Shown here in pieces: positions 55,681-64,000 of a stretch of DNA of 64,000 nucleotides. The notes under the pieces were generated by a model that searched no databases, had not been told where the DNA came from, and saw nothing but the letters and a program-made list of their open reading frames with translations. Positions within the stretch are counted from its first letter, which is position 1. Every line of letters begins with the position of its first letter. Made by a program: the position numbers and the translations under genes. The DNA is taken from positions 1,736,001 to 1,800,000 of the forward strand of contig NZ_CP144913.1 of the NCBI RefSeq assembly GCF_037198315.1, read 5' to 3'. This stretch comes from Janibacter sp. A1S7. Lineage in GTDB: Bacteria > Actinomycetota > Actinomycetes > Actinomycetales > Dermatophilaceae.

Positions 55681-57218
55681 ACCCCGCCCGCGTCACCGCC
55701 GAGACCAATCCGCTGCGGGACCCGCGGGACAAGCGTCTGCCGCGCATCGCCGGCCCGTGCAGCCTGGTCCTCTTCGGGGTCACCGGGGACCTGGCCCGCA
55801 AGAAGCTGCTCCCGGCGATCTACGATCTGGCCAACCGCGGACTGCTGCCGCCGGGCTTCTCGCTCGTCGGCTTCGCCCGTCGCGACTGGGCCGACCAGGA
55901 CTTCGGCAAGGTCGTCCACGACTCCGTGCGCGAGCACGCTCGCACCCCCTTCCGGGAGGAGGTCTGGCGTTCGCTGTCCGAGGGCTTCCGGTTCGTCCCC
56001 GGGGTGTTCGACGACGACGCGGCCTTCGACCTGCTCGCCAGGACGGTGCACGAGCTCGACGAGGAGCGCGGCACCGGGGGCAACCACGCCTTCTACCTGT
56101 CCATCCCCCCGGACTACTTCTCCATCGTCTGCGAGCAGCTCCAGCGCAGCGGTCTGGCCACCCCCCAGGAGGACTCCTGGCGGCGTGTGGTCATCGAGAA
56201 GCCCTTCGGCCACGACCTGGCGAGCGCGCAGGAACTCAACGGGATCGTCGAAGCGGTCTTCCCGCCCGACGCGATCTTCCGGATCGACCACTACCTGGGC
56301 AAGGAGACCGTCCAGAACCTGCTCGCGGTGCGCTTCGCCAACCAGATGTTCGAGCCGGTGTGGAACAGCCACTACGTCGACCACGTGCAGATCACGATGG
56401 CCGAGGACATCGGCATCGGTGGACGAGCGGGCTACTACGACGACGTCGGGGCGGCCCGGGACGTCATCCAGAACCACCTGCTGCAGCTGCTGGCCCTCAC
56501 CGCCATGGAGGAACCGACGAGCTTCGACGCGGGGGCGTTGCGGATGGAGAAGGAGAAGGTCCTCGCGGCCGTCCGGGTCCCGGACGACCTCGGCGCCGCC
56601 ACCGTCCGCGGGCAGTACACGGCCGGCTGGCAGGGCGGTGAGAAGGTCAAGGGCTACCGGCAGGAGAAGGGGGTCGCCGACGGCTCCACCACCGAGACCT
56701 ACGCGGCCATGCGGCTGGACATCGAGACCCGCCGGTGGGCCGGGGTGCCGTTCTACCTGCGGACCGGCAAGCGGCTCGGCCGGCGGGTGACCGAGATCGC
56801 CGTCGTCTTCCGGCGCGCCCCCCACCTTCCCTTCACGGACACCGAGACCGAGGAGCTCGGCCAGAACGCCGTGGTCATCCGCGTCCAGCCGGACGAGGGG
56901 GTGACCATGCGCTTCGGCGCGAAGGTCCCGGGCAACCAGATGGAGGTGCGGGACGTAACGATGGACTTCGGCTACGGTCGCGCCTTCACCGAGTCCAGCC
57001 CGGAGGCCTACGAGCGGTTGATCCTCGACGTCCTGCTCGGGGACCCCCCGCTCTTCCCCCGCCACGAGGAGGTCGAGCTCTCCTGGCGGATCCTCGACCC
57101 GATCGAACGGTTCTGGACGAGACAGGGCACCGTCGAGGAGTACGCCGCCGGGACCTGGGGACCGGAGGCCGCCGACACGATGATGCAGCGTGACGGACGC
57201 ACCTGGAGGATGCCGTGA
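55677..57218 (+). CDS. zwf: glucose-6-phosphate 1-dehydrogenase
   Basis: A 513-aa enzyme that makes 6-phosphogluconolactone and NAD(P)H. The nucleotide loop is LFGVTGDLARKKLLPA (about 25-40), EKPFGHD precedes the active-site signature RIDHYLGKETVQN, and the remaining C-terminal barrel is complete. The ATG overlaps pgi, and the stop overlaps opcA. Confidence 0.97.
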   Translation: MNPARVTAETNPLRDPRDKRLPRIAGPCSLVLFGVTGDLARKKLLPAIYDLANRGLLPPGFSLVGFARRDWADQDFGKVVHDSVREHARTPFREEVWRSLSEGFRFVPGVFDDDAAFDLLARTVHELDEERGTGGNHAFYLSIPPDYFSIVCEQLQRSGLATPQEDSWRRVVIEKPFGHDLASAQELNGIVEAVFPPDAIFRIDHYLGKETVQNLLAVRFANQMFEPVWNSHYVDHVQITMAEDIGIGGRAGYYDDVGAARDVIQNHLLQLLALTAMEEPTSFDAGALRMEKEKVLAAVRVPDDLGAATVRGQYTAGWQGGEKVKGYRQEKGVADGSTTETYAAMRLDIETRRWAGVPFYLRTGKRLGRRVTEIAVVFRRAPHLPFTDTETEELGQNAVVIRVQPDEGVTMRFGAKVPGNQMEVRDVTMDFGYGRAFTESSPEAYERLILDVLLGDPPLFPRHEEVELSWRILDPIERFWTRQGTVEEYAAGTWGPEAADTMMQRDGRTWRMP

Positions 57219-58333
57219 TCGTCGATCTGCCCAGCGCGAGCACCGCGCAGGTGGCCCAGCGCCTGATCGAGGTCCGTGAGGACGTCGGCGCGATGGCCCT
57301 CAGCCGGGTACTCACCCTCGTCGTCGTCGTCCCGGAGGGGGACGCCGAGGACGCCCTGGCCGTGGCCAACACGGCCAGCCACCAGCACCCCGCACGGATC
57401 GTGTGCGTCATCCTGGCCAATGCCCGCGGCAAGGCACGGTTGGACGCCCAGATCCGGGTGGGTGGCGATGCCGGGGCCTCGGAGGTCGTCGTGCTGCGCC
57501 TGTACGGAGAGCTCGTCAGGCATGCCCGCAGCGTCGTGACGCCACTCCTGCTGCCCGACTCGCCCGTCGTCGCCTGGTGGCCGACCGAGGGCCCGAAGGA
57601 TCCCGGGGCCGACCCCGTCGGCGCCATGGCCCAACGCCGCATCACCGACAGCGCTGCCGGCGCCGGAGCCATCACCACCACGCTCAAGCGCCTGGCCCGT
57701 ACCTACACCTCCGGCGACACCGATCTGGCGTGGAGCCGGGTCACCCTCTGGCGGGGGCTACTCGCCACGACCCTGGATCGGGCCCCCTTCGAGCCGGTCA
57801 CTGCTGCCACCGTCGTCGGTGCGCAGGACTCGCCGTCGGCCGACCTGCTCGCCGGCTGGCTCCGGTACCGGCTGAACTGCCCGGTCTCCCTCGTCCGCTC
57901 GCGCACGGGCACCGGGGTGGTCAGTGTCCGCCTGCAGCGCGACTCCGGCCCCATCGACCTGGTCCGTCCGCTCCTGGGTGCCACCGCGACCCTCGACCAA
58001 CCCGGCCAACCCCGACGGGCCATCGCCCTCGCCCCCCGGTCCGACGCCGAGTGCCTCGCCGACGAGTTGCGCCGACTCGACGCGGACGAGGTGTACGAGG
58101 ATGCCCTGACCAAGGGTCTGCCCGAGCTGATCCGACGCAGGATGACGATGACCGAGGCCGTCGAGGAGCACCTCGTACCGTCACCGAGCGACGCCCGGCG
58201 CACCACCGAGCGTCTCGCCGAGGGGTCCAGGGGCACCATCCGCAACGCGATGGTCGACGCCGACCCCGAGTCCGCCGGCACGAGCACGGATGCCGTCAAG
58301 AACGCCGTGCGCGATCGACTCGACCAGGAGTAA
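57215..58333 (+). CDS. opcA: glucose-6-phosphate dehydrogenase assembly protein OpcA
   Basis: A 372-aa OpcA, needed for activity and redox control of glucose-6-phosphate dehydrogenase in actinobacteria and cyanobacteria. Recognisable segments are VVVPEGDAEDALAVANTAS, RIVCVILANARGKARLDAQI and SPVVAWWPTEGPKDP. It overlaps zwf by 4 bp (GTGA) and is followed by pgl after 2 nt, so all the oxidative-branch genes are coupled. Confidence 0.95.
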   Translation: MIVDLPSASTAQVAQRLIEVREDVGAMALSRVLTLVVVVPEGDAEDALAVANTASHQHPARIVCVILANARGKARLDAQIRVGGDAGASEVVVLRLYGELVRHARSVVTPLLLPDSPVVAWWPTEGPKDPGADPVGAMAQRRITDSAAGAGAITTTLKRLARTYTSGDTDLAWSRVTLWRGLLATTLDRAPFEPVTAATVVGAQDSPSADLLAGWLRYRLNCPVSLVRSRTGTGVVSVRLQRDSGPIDLVRPLLGATATLDQPGQPRRAIALAPRSDAECLADELRRLDADEVYEDALTKGLPELIRRRMTMTEAVEEHLVPSPSDARRTTERLAEGSRGTIRNAMVDADPESAGTSTDAVKNAVRDRLDQE

Positions 58334-58335
58334 CC

Positions 58336-59076
58336 ATGACCGCACCGCTACTCGTCATCCACCCCGGCCCCAGCCGGTTGATCACCCTGGCCGGCGGGCG
58401 CCTGCTCACCGCCGTGCAGGACGCCGTCGCCGCCCGGGGAGAGGCACACGTCGCCCTCACCGGCGGCTCCATGGGCTCGGCGGTCGTCGCTGCCCTGACG
58501 GACCACCCGGCCGGCGATGTCGTGGACTGGTCATGCGTGCACTTCTGGTGGGGGGACGAGAGGTACCTGCCGGCGGGTGATCCCGATCGCAACGACACCC
58601 AGAGCGACGATGCCGGCCTGCGCACGCTCACCGCCACCGCGGAGACCGTCCACCGGGTCCTCGGACCGGACGAGGCCGACTCCGCCGAGGATGCGGCGAG
58701 GCGCTACGAGGAGGAGCTGCGCACCCACGGGAACGGTGCCTTCGACGTCGTCCTGCTCGGTGTCGGCCCCGACGGCCACGTTGCCTCGCTCTTCCCCGGC
58801 CATCCGAAGCAGCAGGACACCTCCGGCATCGCCGTGGCGGTCCACGACTCGCCCAAGCCACCGCCGACGCGGGTGACGCTCACGGCGGAGTGCCTCTCCC
58901 GGTCACGTCAGGTGTGGTTCATCGTCTCCGGTCAGGACAAGGCCGAGGCCGTGGCGAAGGGGGTGGCCGGTGCGCCCGCCGAGGAGAGCAGCACGGGCCT
59001 GGTCCGTGGTCAGGAACGCACGGTCTGGCTGGTCGACGAGGCAGCAGCCTCGGGTGTGGGTCAGGTCAGCGGATGA
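58336..59076 (+). CDS. pgl: 6-phosphogluconolactonase
   Basis: A 246-aa hydrolase of the DevB/glucosamine-6-phosphate-isomerase-like family. Signatures are HVALTGGSMGSAV, the active-site region VHFWWGDERYLPAGDPDRN and LLGVGPDGHVASLFPGH. The ATG follows opcA by 2 nt and has CCAGGAGTAA upstream. Its last 11 bp overlap the convergent rbpA gene. Confidence 0.95.
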   Translation: MTAPLLVIHPGPSRLITLAGGRLLTAVQDAVAARGEAHVALTGGSMGSAVVAALTDHPAGDVVDWSCVHFWWGDERYLPAGDPDRNDTQSDDAGLRTLTATAETVHRVLGPDEADSAEDAARRYEEELRTHGNGAFDVVLLGVGPDGHVASLFPGHPKQQDTSGIAVAVHDSPKPPPTRVTLTAECLSRSRQVWFIVSGQDKAEAVAKGVAGAPAEESSTGLVRGQERTVWLVDEAAASGVGQVSG

Positions 59077-59416
59077 GACCGCGGTTGCGCAGCTCCCCGA
59101 GACGCTCCTCGAGGATGGCCTCACCCTCGGAGTCGGAGCGGCGTTCCTTCACATAGGCCAAGTGGGTCTTGTAGACCTCGGCCGTCGGTGCTGCCGGGGG
59201 GTTGTCCCTGTCACGACCGGCCGGTAGCCCACAGCGCTTGCACACCCACTCGGCCGGGATCTCCACGCCGTCGTCGACGGAGAAGGACGGAGTCATCTCG
59301 TGGCCGTTGGCGCACCAGTAGGAGACGAAACCCCGGGCAGCAGCCTCGCCGCGCTCTGCCTCCCCCATCGGGCCGGCGCCGATACGGCTGCCGCGGATTG
59401 CGTTGCCACCTGCCAT
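59066..59416 (-). CDS. rbpA: RNA polymerase-binding protein RbpA
   Basis: A 116-aa actinobacterial transcription factor that binds sigma A and the RNA polymerase beta' subunit and stabilises open complexes. The core domain has zinc-type residues C35, H39, C59 and C62 (CANGHEM and CKRCG), a basic linker, and a C-terminal sigma-interaction domain (TAEVYKTHLAYVKERRSDSEGEAILEERL). The ATG has AGGAG 6 nt upstream. Confidence 0.96.
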   Translation of the reverse strand: MAGGNAIRGSRIGAGPMGEAERGEAAARGFVSYWCANGHEMTPSFSVDDGVEIPAEWVCKRCGLPAGRDRDNPPAAPTAEVYKTHLAYVKERRSDSEGEAILEERLGELRNRGLIR

Positions 59417-59442
59417 GAGGAACTCCTAGATCGAGACGGGGA

Positions 59443-59688
59443 TCAGGCGTCGAAACGGTCGACGAGTCCGAGGCCGACGATCGAGGTGAACCACACCAGA
59501 CCGATGACGACCGTGAAGCGGGTGAGGTTGCGCTCCGCGACCGACGAACTGCCCAACGAGGCCGACATGCCGCCACCGAACATGTCGGAGAGGCCACCAC
59601 CCTTGCCCTTGTGCATGAGGATGAGCAGGATTTGGATCAGGCCGGTGATCACGAGGATCACCTGGAGTCCGATGCGGACGGCATTCAC
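59443..59688 (-). CDS. secG: preprotein translocase subunit SecG
   Basis: An 81-aa SecG with two membrane helices (about 4-23 and 52-74) and the conserved loop KGKGGGLSDMFGGG. It is part of the SecYEG channel in the inner membrane. The GTG has AAGGA about 8 nt upstream. It lies downstream of tpiA, a common actinobacterial order. Confidence 0.93.
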   Translation of the reverse strand: MNAVRIGLQVILVITGLIQILLILMHKGKGGGLSDMFGGGMSASLGSSSVAERNLTRFTVVIGLVWFTSIVGLGLVDRFDA

Positions 59689-59786
59689 TCGATCAGGTCC
59701 TTGTCGGTCGGGACGGTCGGTCGGTTCAAGCGGGCACCCGAGACGAGCACCCGGGTCAGGATACCTCCCCGGTCCGGCTGTCGGTG

Positions 59787-60578
59787 TCAGGCGGTCAGGT
59801 GCTGCTGGTATCGGCAGATCGAGGCGAAGTCCTCGGCCTCGAGGGAGGCACCGCCGACGAGCGCCCCGTCGACATCGGCGCCGGCCATGATCGAGGCGAT
59901 GTTGCCGGGCTTGACCGAACCGCCGTAGAGGACCCGAACGGTCTCTGCGGCACCGGTGGAGTACAGCCGCGCGATCGTGGCGCGGATGGCGGCACAGACC
60001 TCTTGCGCGTCCTCGGGCGTCGCGACCTCGCCGGTGCCGATCGCCCAGACCGGCTCGTAGGCGATGACGAGGTTCGCGGCCTGCTCCGGCGTGATGCCGG
60101 CGAGGCTGCCCTCGATCTGGCCCACGACATGGGTGACGTGCTCACCGGCCTGACGGACATCCAGGCCTTCGCCGACACAGACGATGGGCACGATCCCGTG
60201 GCGGAGGGCGGCGCCCGCCTTGCTCGCGACGACCTCGTCGGTCTCACCGTGGTCATGGCGTCGCTCGCTGTGCCCCACCACGGCATACCTGCAGCCGAGC
60301 TTGGCGAGGAAAGCGCCCGAGATGTCGCCGGTGTGGGCACCGGAGTCGTGGGGACTGAGGTCCTGGGCGCCGTACCCCATGAGCAACCGGTCACCCTCGA
60401 CGAGCGTCTGCACGGACCGCAGGTCGGTGAAGGGCGGCAGGACGACGACCTCCACGGCCCCGTAGTCGTGCTTGCCGTCCCGCAGGGTCCAGTCGAGCTT
60501 CTGCACGAGGTGGGTGCCCTGGAGGTGATCCAGGTTCATCTTCCAGTTGCCCGCCATCAGCGGCTTGCGGCTGGTCAT
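59787..60578 (-). CDS. tpiA: triosephosphate isomerase
   Basis: A 263-aa TIM barrel. The N-terminal [11 protein letters not shown] holds the catalytic Asn/Lys, the electrophile histidine is in VVGHSERRH, the base Glu is in [11 protein letters not shown], and GGSVKPGNI binds phosphate. The ATG follows pgk by 2 nt with GGAGAA upstream, so it is in the gap-pgk-tpiA unit. Confidence 0.97.
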   Translation of the reverse strand: MTSRKPLMAGNWKMNLDHLQGTHLVQKLDWTLRDGKHDYGAVEVVVLPPFTDLRSVQTLVEGDRLLMGYGAQDLSPHDSGAHTGDISGAFLAKLGCRYAVVGHSERRHDHGETDEVVASKAGAALRHGIVPIVCVGEGLDVRQAGEHVTHVVGQIEGSLAGITPEQAANLVIAYEPVWAIGTGEVATPEDAQEVCAAIRATIARLYSTGAAETVRVLYGGSVKPGNIASIMAGADVDGALVGGASLEAEDFASICRYQQHLTA

Positions 60579-60580
60579 GA

Positions 60581-61789
60581 TCAGTTCTCCTGCTGGTCGA
60601 GGACGGACAGGCCCGGCAGGTCCCTGCCCTCGAGGTACTCGAGGCTGGCACCACCGCCGGTGCTGATATGGCTGAAGTCGCCATCAGCGAAACCGAGTCG
60701 GCGCACGGCCGCGGCGGAGTCGCCACCCCCGACGACCGTGAGGGCACCCGACCCGGTCACGTCGGCCAGCGCTCGGGCGACGGCCCGGGTGCCGGCGGCG
60801 AAGGGCTCCATCTCGAAGGCACCCATCGGACCGTTCCAGAAGACGGTGCGGCAGTCCCCGAGCGTGTCCGCGAAGAGCTGACCGGACCTCGGGCCGATGT
60901 CCAGCCCCATCCTGTCGGCGGGGATCGCATCAGCCGCGACGACCTCGTGGTCCGCGTCCGCAGCGAAGTCGGTGGCCGCGACGACGTCGGTGGGCAGCAC
61001 GATCTCGACGCCGTCCCGCTCGGCACGCTCGAGGTACTCGCGCACGATCTCCAGCTGGTCCTCCTCGAGCAGGCTCGTGCCCACCTCGTACCCCTGGGCC
61101 TTGAGGAAGGTGAAGACCATGCCGCCGCCGATGAGGAGGCGGTCGGCCGTCCCGAGGAGGTTGTCGATGACGCCGAGCTTGTCACTGACCTTGGCACCGC
61201 CGAGGACGACCGCGTAGGGCCGCGTCGGGTCGCTCGTCAGGCGACGCAGCACCTCGACCTCGGTCTGGACGAGTCCGCCGACGACGGCCGGCAACCGGGT
61301 CGCGATGTCGTAGACGGAGGCCTGGGCACGGTGCACGACGCCGAAGCCGTCGGAGACGTAGACCTCGGCGAGGGAGGCGAGAGAATCGGCGAAGGCCTCC
61401 CGCTCGCTCGGGTCCTTGCTCGTCTCCCCCGCGTTGAAGCGCAGGTTCTCCAGCACCGCCACCCGGCCGTCGGCGAGGTCTGCGACGGTGCGGCGGGCGG
61501 AGTCGCCCACGGTGTCGGTGGCGAAGGCCACCTCGGCGCCGAGCAGCTCGCCCAGTCGTGTGGCGACCGGGGCGAGTGAGTAGCGCGAGTCCGGCTCCCC
61601 CTTCGGCCGACCCAGGTGGGCGCACACGATGACCCGTGCGCCCGCCTCGGCCAGACGGGTGATCGTCGGCAGCGAGGCCCGGATTCGTCCGTCGTCGGTG
61701 ATCGTCTCCCCGTCCAGCGGGACGTTGAGGTCGGACCGGACGAGGACGCGTCGGCCGCGCACGTCGCCGAGGTCAGCGATGGTCTTCAC
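60581..61789 (-). CDS. pgk: phosphoglycerate kinase
   Basis: A 402-aa two-domain kinase. The N-terminal motif [15 protein letters not shown] binds 3-phosphoglycerate, HLGRPKG follows, and the C-terminal nucleotide domain has [20 protein letters not shown] and [12 protein letters not shown]. The GTG has AAAGG 5 nt upstream and lies 40 nt after gap. Confidence 0.97.
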   Translation of the reverse strand: MKTIADLGDVRGRRVLVRSDLNVPLDGETITDDGRIRASLPTITRLAEAGARVIVCAHLGRPKGEPDSRYSLAPVATRLGELLGAEVAFATDTVGDSARRTVADLADGRVAVLENLRFNAGETSKDPSEREAFADSLASLAEVYVSDGFGVVHRAQASVYDIATRLPAVVGGLVQTEVEVLRRLTSDPTRPYAVVLGGAKVSDKLGVIDNLLGTADRLLIGGGMVFTFLKAQGYEVGTSLLEEDQLEIVREYLERAERDGVEIVLPTDVVAATDFAADADHEVVAADAIPADRMGLDIGPRSGQLFADTLGDCRTVFWNGPMGAFEMEPFAAGTRAVARALADVTGSGALTVVGGGDSAAAVRRLGFADGDFSHISTGGGASLEYLEGRDLPGLSVLDQQEN

Positions 61790-61829
61790 GGATGCCTTTC
61801 TTGCCGTCGATCGTGGGTCGGGGTGGGGA

Positions 61830-62897
<1,068 letters not shown>

Positions 62898-62952
62898 CTA
62901 TGGCCTGTCGGGGCCCGGTGCGGATCCGGGCCCGCACCGTGGCTGAGCTGCC

Positions 62953-63933
62953 TCAACCGTCGAGCATGTCCGAGGTGAGGGAGGCCTCGGTACCGGGGAT
63001 CCCCTGGTCGTCGGCGCGCTTGTCCGCCATGGCCAGCAACCGGCGGATGCGGCCGGCGACGGCGTCCTTGGTCATTGGGGGGTCGGCCCGCTGTCCGAGC
63101 TCCTCCAAGGAGGCCTCCTTGTGCTGCAGCCGCAGCTGGCCGGCCTCGCGCAGGTGGTCCGGGATGTCCTCACCGAGGATCTCCAGCGCGCGTTGGACCC
63201 GGGCTCCTGCAGCGACCGCTGCCCGCGCCGAGCGGCGCAGGTTGGCGTCGTCGAAGTTGGCCAGGCGGTTGGCCGTCGCCCGCACCTCCCGGCGCATGCG
63301 CCGCTCCTCCCAGGCCAGTACCGCGTCATGGGCGCCGAGACGGGTCAGCATGGCACCGATGGCGTCGCCGTCACGGATGACGACCCGGTCGACCCCGCGG
63401 ACCTCGCGTGCCTTGGACGAGATCCCCAGACGACGAGCGGCTCCCACGAGGGCGAGCCCGGCCTCGGGTCCGGGGCAGGTGATCTCGAGCGACGAGCTGC
63501 GCCCGGGCTCCGTCAGCGAGCCGTGCGCGAGGAAGGCACCCCGCCACGCGGCCTCGGCATCGCAGACCGCTCCCCCGACCACGCGGGGCGGCAGGCCCCG
63601 TACGGGTCGGCCCTCGGCGTCGACGAGGCCGGTCTGTCGGGCCAGCGCCTGGCCGTCGCTGGCCACGCGGACGATGTACCGACTACGGCGGCGCAGGCCA
63701 CCGGCAGCCAGCTGCATGATCTCGGTCTCGTAGCCGTAGAGCTCGATGATGTCCTTGCGCAGCCGACGGGCCGCACTGGCGGTGTCGAGCTCGGCCTCGA
63801 CCACGATCTGCCGACCGACCTTGTGCAGACCGCCGGCGAAGCGGAGCACACTGGCGACCTCGGCCTTGCGGCAGCAGGTCCGGGTGACCTGGAACCTGCT
63901 CAGCTCGTCCTTGACCTTGTCGGTCATCGCCAT
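62953..63933 (-). CDS. whiA: DNA-binding regulator WhiA
   Basis: A 326-aa WhiA with two N-terminal LAGLIDADG-like domains (about 1-210) and a C-terminal helix-turn-helix (about 240-310). In Streptomyces it controls sporulation septation with WhiB; in non-sporulating actinobacteria it is linked to cell division. The ATG at 63933 ([11 protein letters not shown]) follows GGAAGGA by 8 nt; a second ATG lies 6 nt later. It is downstream of yvcK, the conserved rapZ-yvcK-whiA order. Confidence 0.95.
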   Translation of the reverse strand: MAMTDKVKDELSRFQVTRTCCRKAEVASVLRFAGGLHKVGRQIVVEAELDTASAARRLRKDIIELYGYETEIMQLAAGGLRRRSRYIVRVASDGQALARQTGLVDAEGRPVRGLPPRVVGGAVCDAEAAWRGAFLAHGSLTEPGRSSSLEITCPGPEAGLALVGAARRLGISSKAREVRGVDRVVIRDGDAIGAMLTRLGAHDAVLAWEERRMRREVRATANRLANFDDANLRRSARAAVAAGARVQRALEILGEDIPDHLREAGQLRLQHKEASLEELGQRADPPMTKDAVAGRIRRLLAMADKRADDQGIPGTEASLTSDMLDG

Positions 63934-63967
63934 GGGGTCCGTCCTTCCGGGGTGGTGGCCAGCGCGT

Positions 63968-64000
63968 TCACGAGAGGATGTCACGATAGGCCGCCGCGAG
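63968..64000 (-). CDS. 3' end of YvcK-type UDP-GlcNAc-binding protein (partial)
   Basis: The last ten codons and the stop of a minus-strand gene that runs off the window, reading [10 protein letters not shown]. The position directly upstream of whiA fits yvcK. The identity rests on order plus this short C-terminus. Confidence 0.6.
   Translation of the reverse strand, partial: LAAAYRDILS

Overview
This window is high-G+C, gene-dense chromosomal DNA from an actinobacterium. Several actinobacterial hallmarks occur together: the mycothiol ligase MshC, the RNA polymerase-binding protein RbpA, WhiA, OpcA, GlgM/GlgC, the actinobacterial Vms1-like release factor, and many genes whose start codon lies 6-8 nt after a TANNNT -10 box (leaderless transcripts). 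Gene content and order (tkt-tal-pgi-zwf-opcA-pgl, then rbpA, secG, tpiA, pgk, gap, whiA, yvcK) fit Micrococcales, perhaps Intrasporangiaceae (Janibacter/Knoellia-like). That placement is an inference.

Layout. 1-7.0 kb: cobalamin-dependent metH, a DUF1269 membrane protein, and a SulP/BASS transporter pair. 7.3-12.5 kb: the mshC neighbourhood (PAC2, mshC, SCO1664-like, DUF3090, phosphomutase-like, corA). 12.6-18.7 kb: MFS transporter, small conserved proteins, M20 peptidase, alpha/beta hydrolase, tRNA-Leu(GAG), PEBP protein and TrmH-type methyltransferase. 18.7-19.8 kb: an intact IS481-family element with 6-bp target duplication, inserted exactly at the junction of a TSUP gene and the trmH-like gene. 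19.8-27.2 kb: two TSUP permeases, an ABC ATPase, glgM/glgC, an isocitrate-lyase-superfamily enzyme and serB. 27.2-32.1 kb: fabG-fabI, a DUF3099/70-aa/SURF1 operon, and an ABC exporter. 32.2-35.2 kb: assimilatory sulfite reduction (sir-cysH-cbiX).

35.29-37.78 kb is a foreign-looking island of visibly lower G+C. It holds three translationally coupled genes: a secretion/redox fusion protein with a 16-cysteine C-terminal domain resembling halocin C8-type bacteriocins, a 65-aa two-helix membrane protein, and an iron-type alcohol dehydrogenase homologue that lacks normal metal-ligand histidines. The island appears to have truncated a gene that was divergent from sir. This is the best candidate for an undescribed system here.

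37.9-46.7 kb: an ABC-F ATPase, the Vms1-like release factor, and the complete SUF iron-sulfur operon (sufR-B-D-Rieske-C-S-U-SufT). 46.8-50.5 kb: an ABC-2 transporter, heme A synthase (ctaA) and heme O synthase (ctaB). 50.7-59.1 kb: the pentose phosphate operon. 59.1-64 kb: rbpA, secG, the lower-glycolysis operon gap-pgk-tpiA, whiA, and the last codons of yvcK.

Most genes are housekeeping genes in tight operons joined by ATGA or TGATG overlaps. The accessory content is the IS element and the cysteine-rich island.
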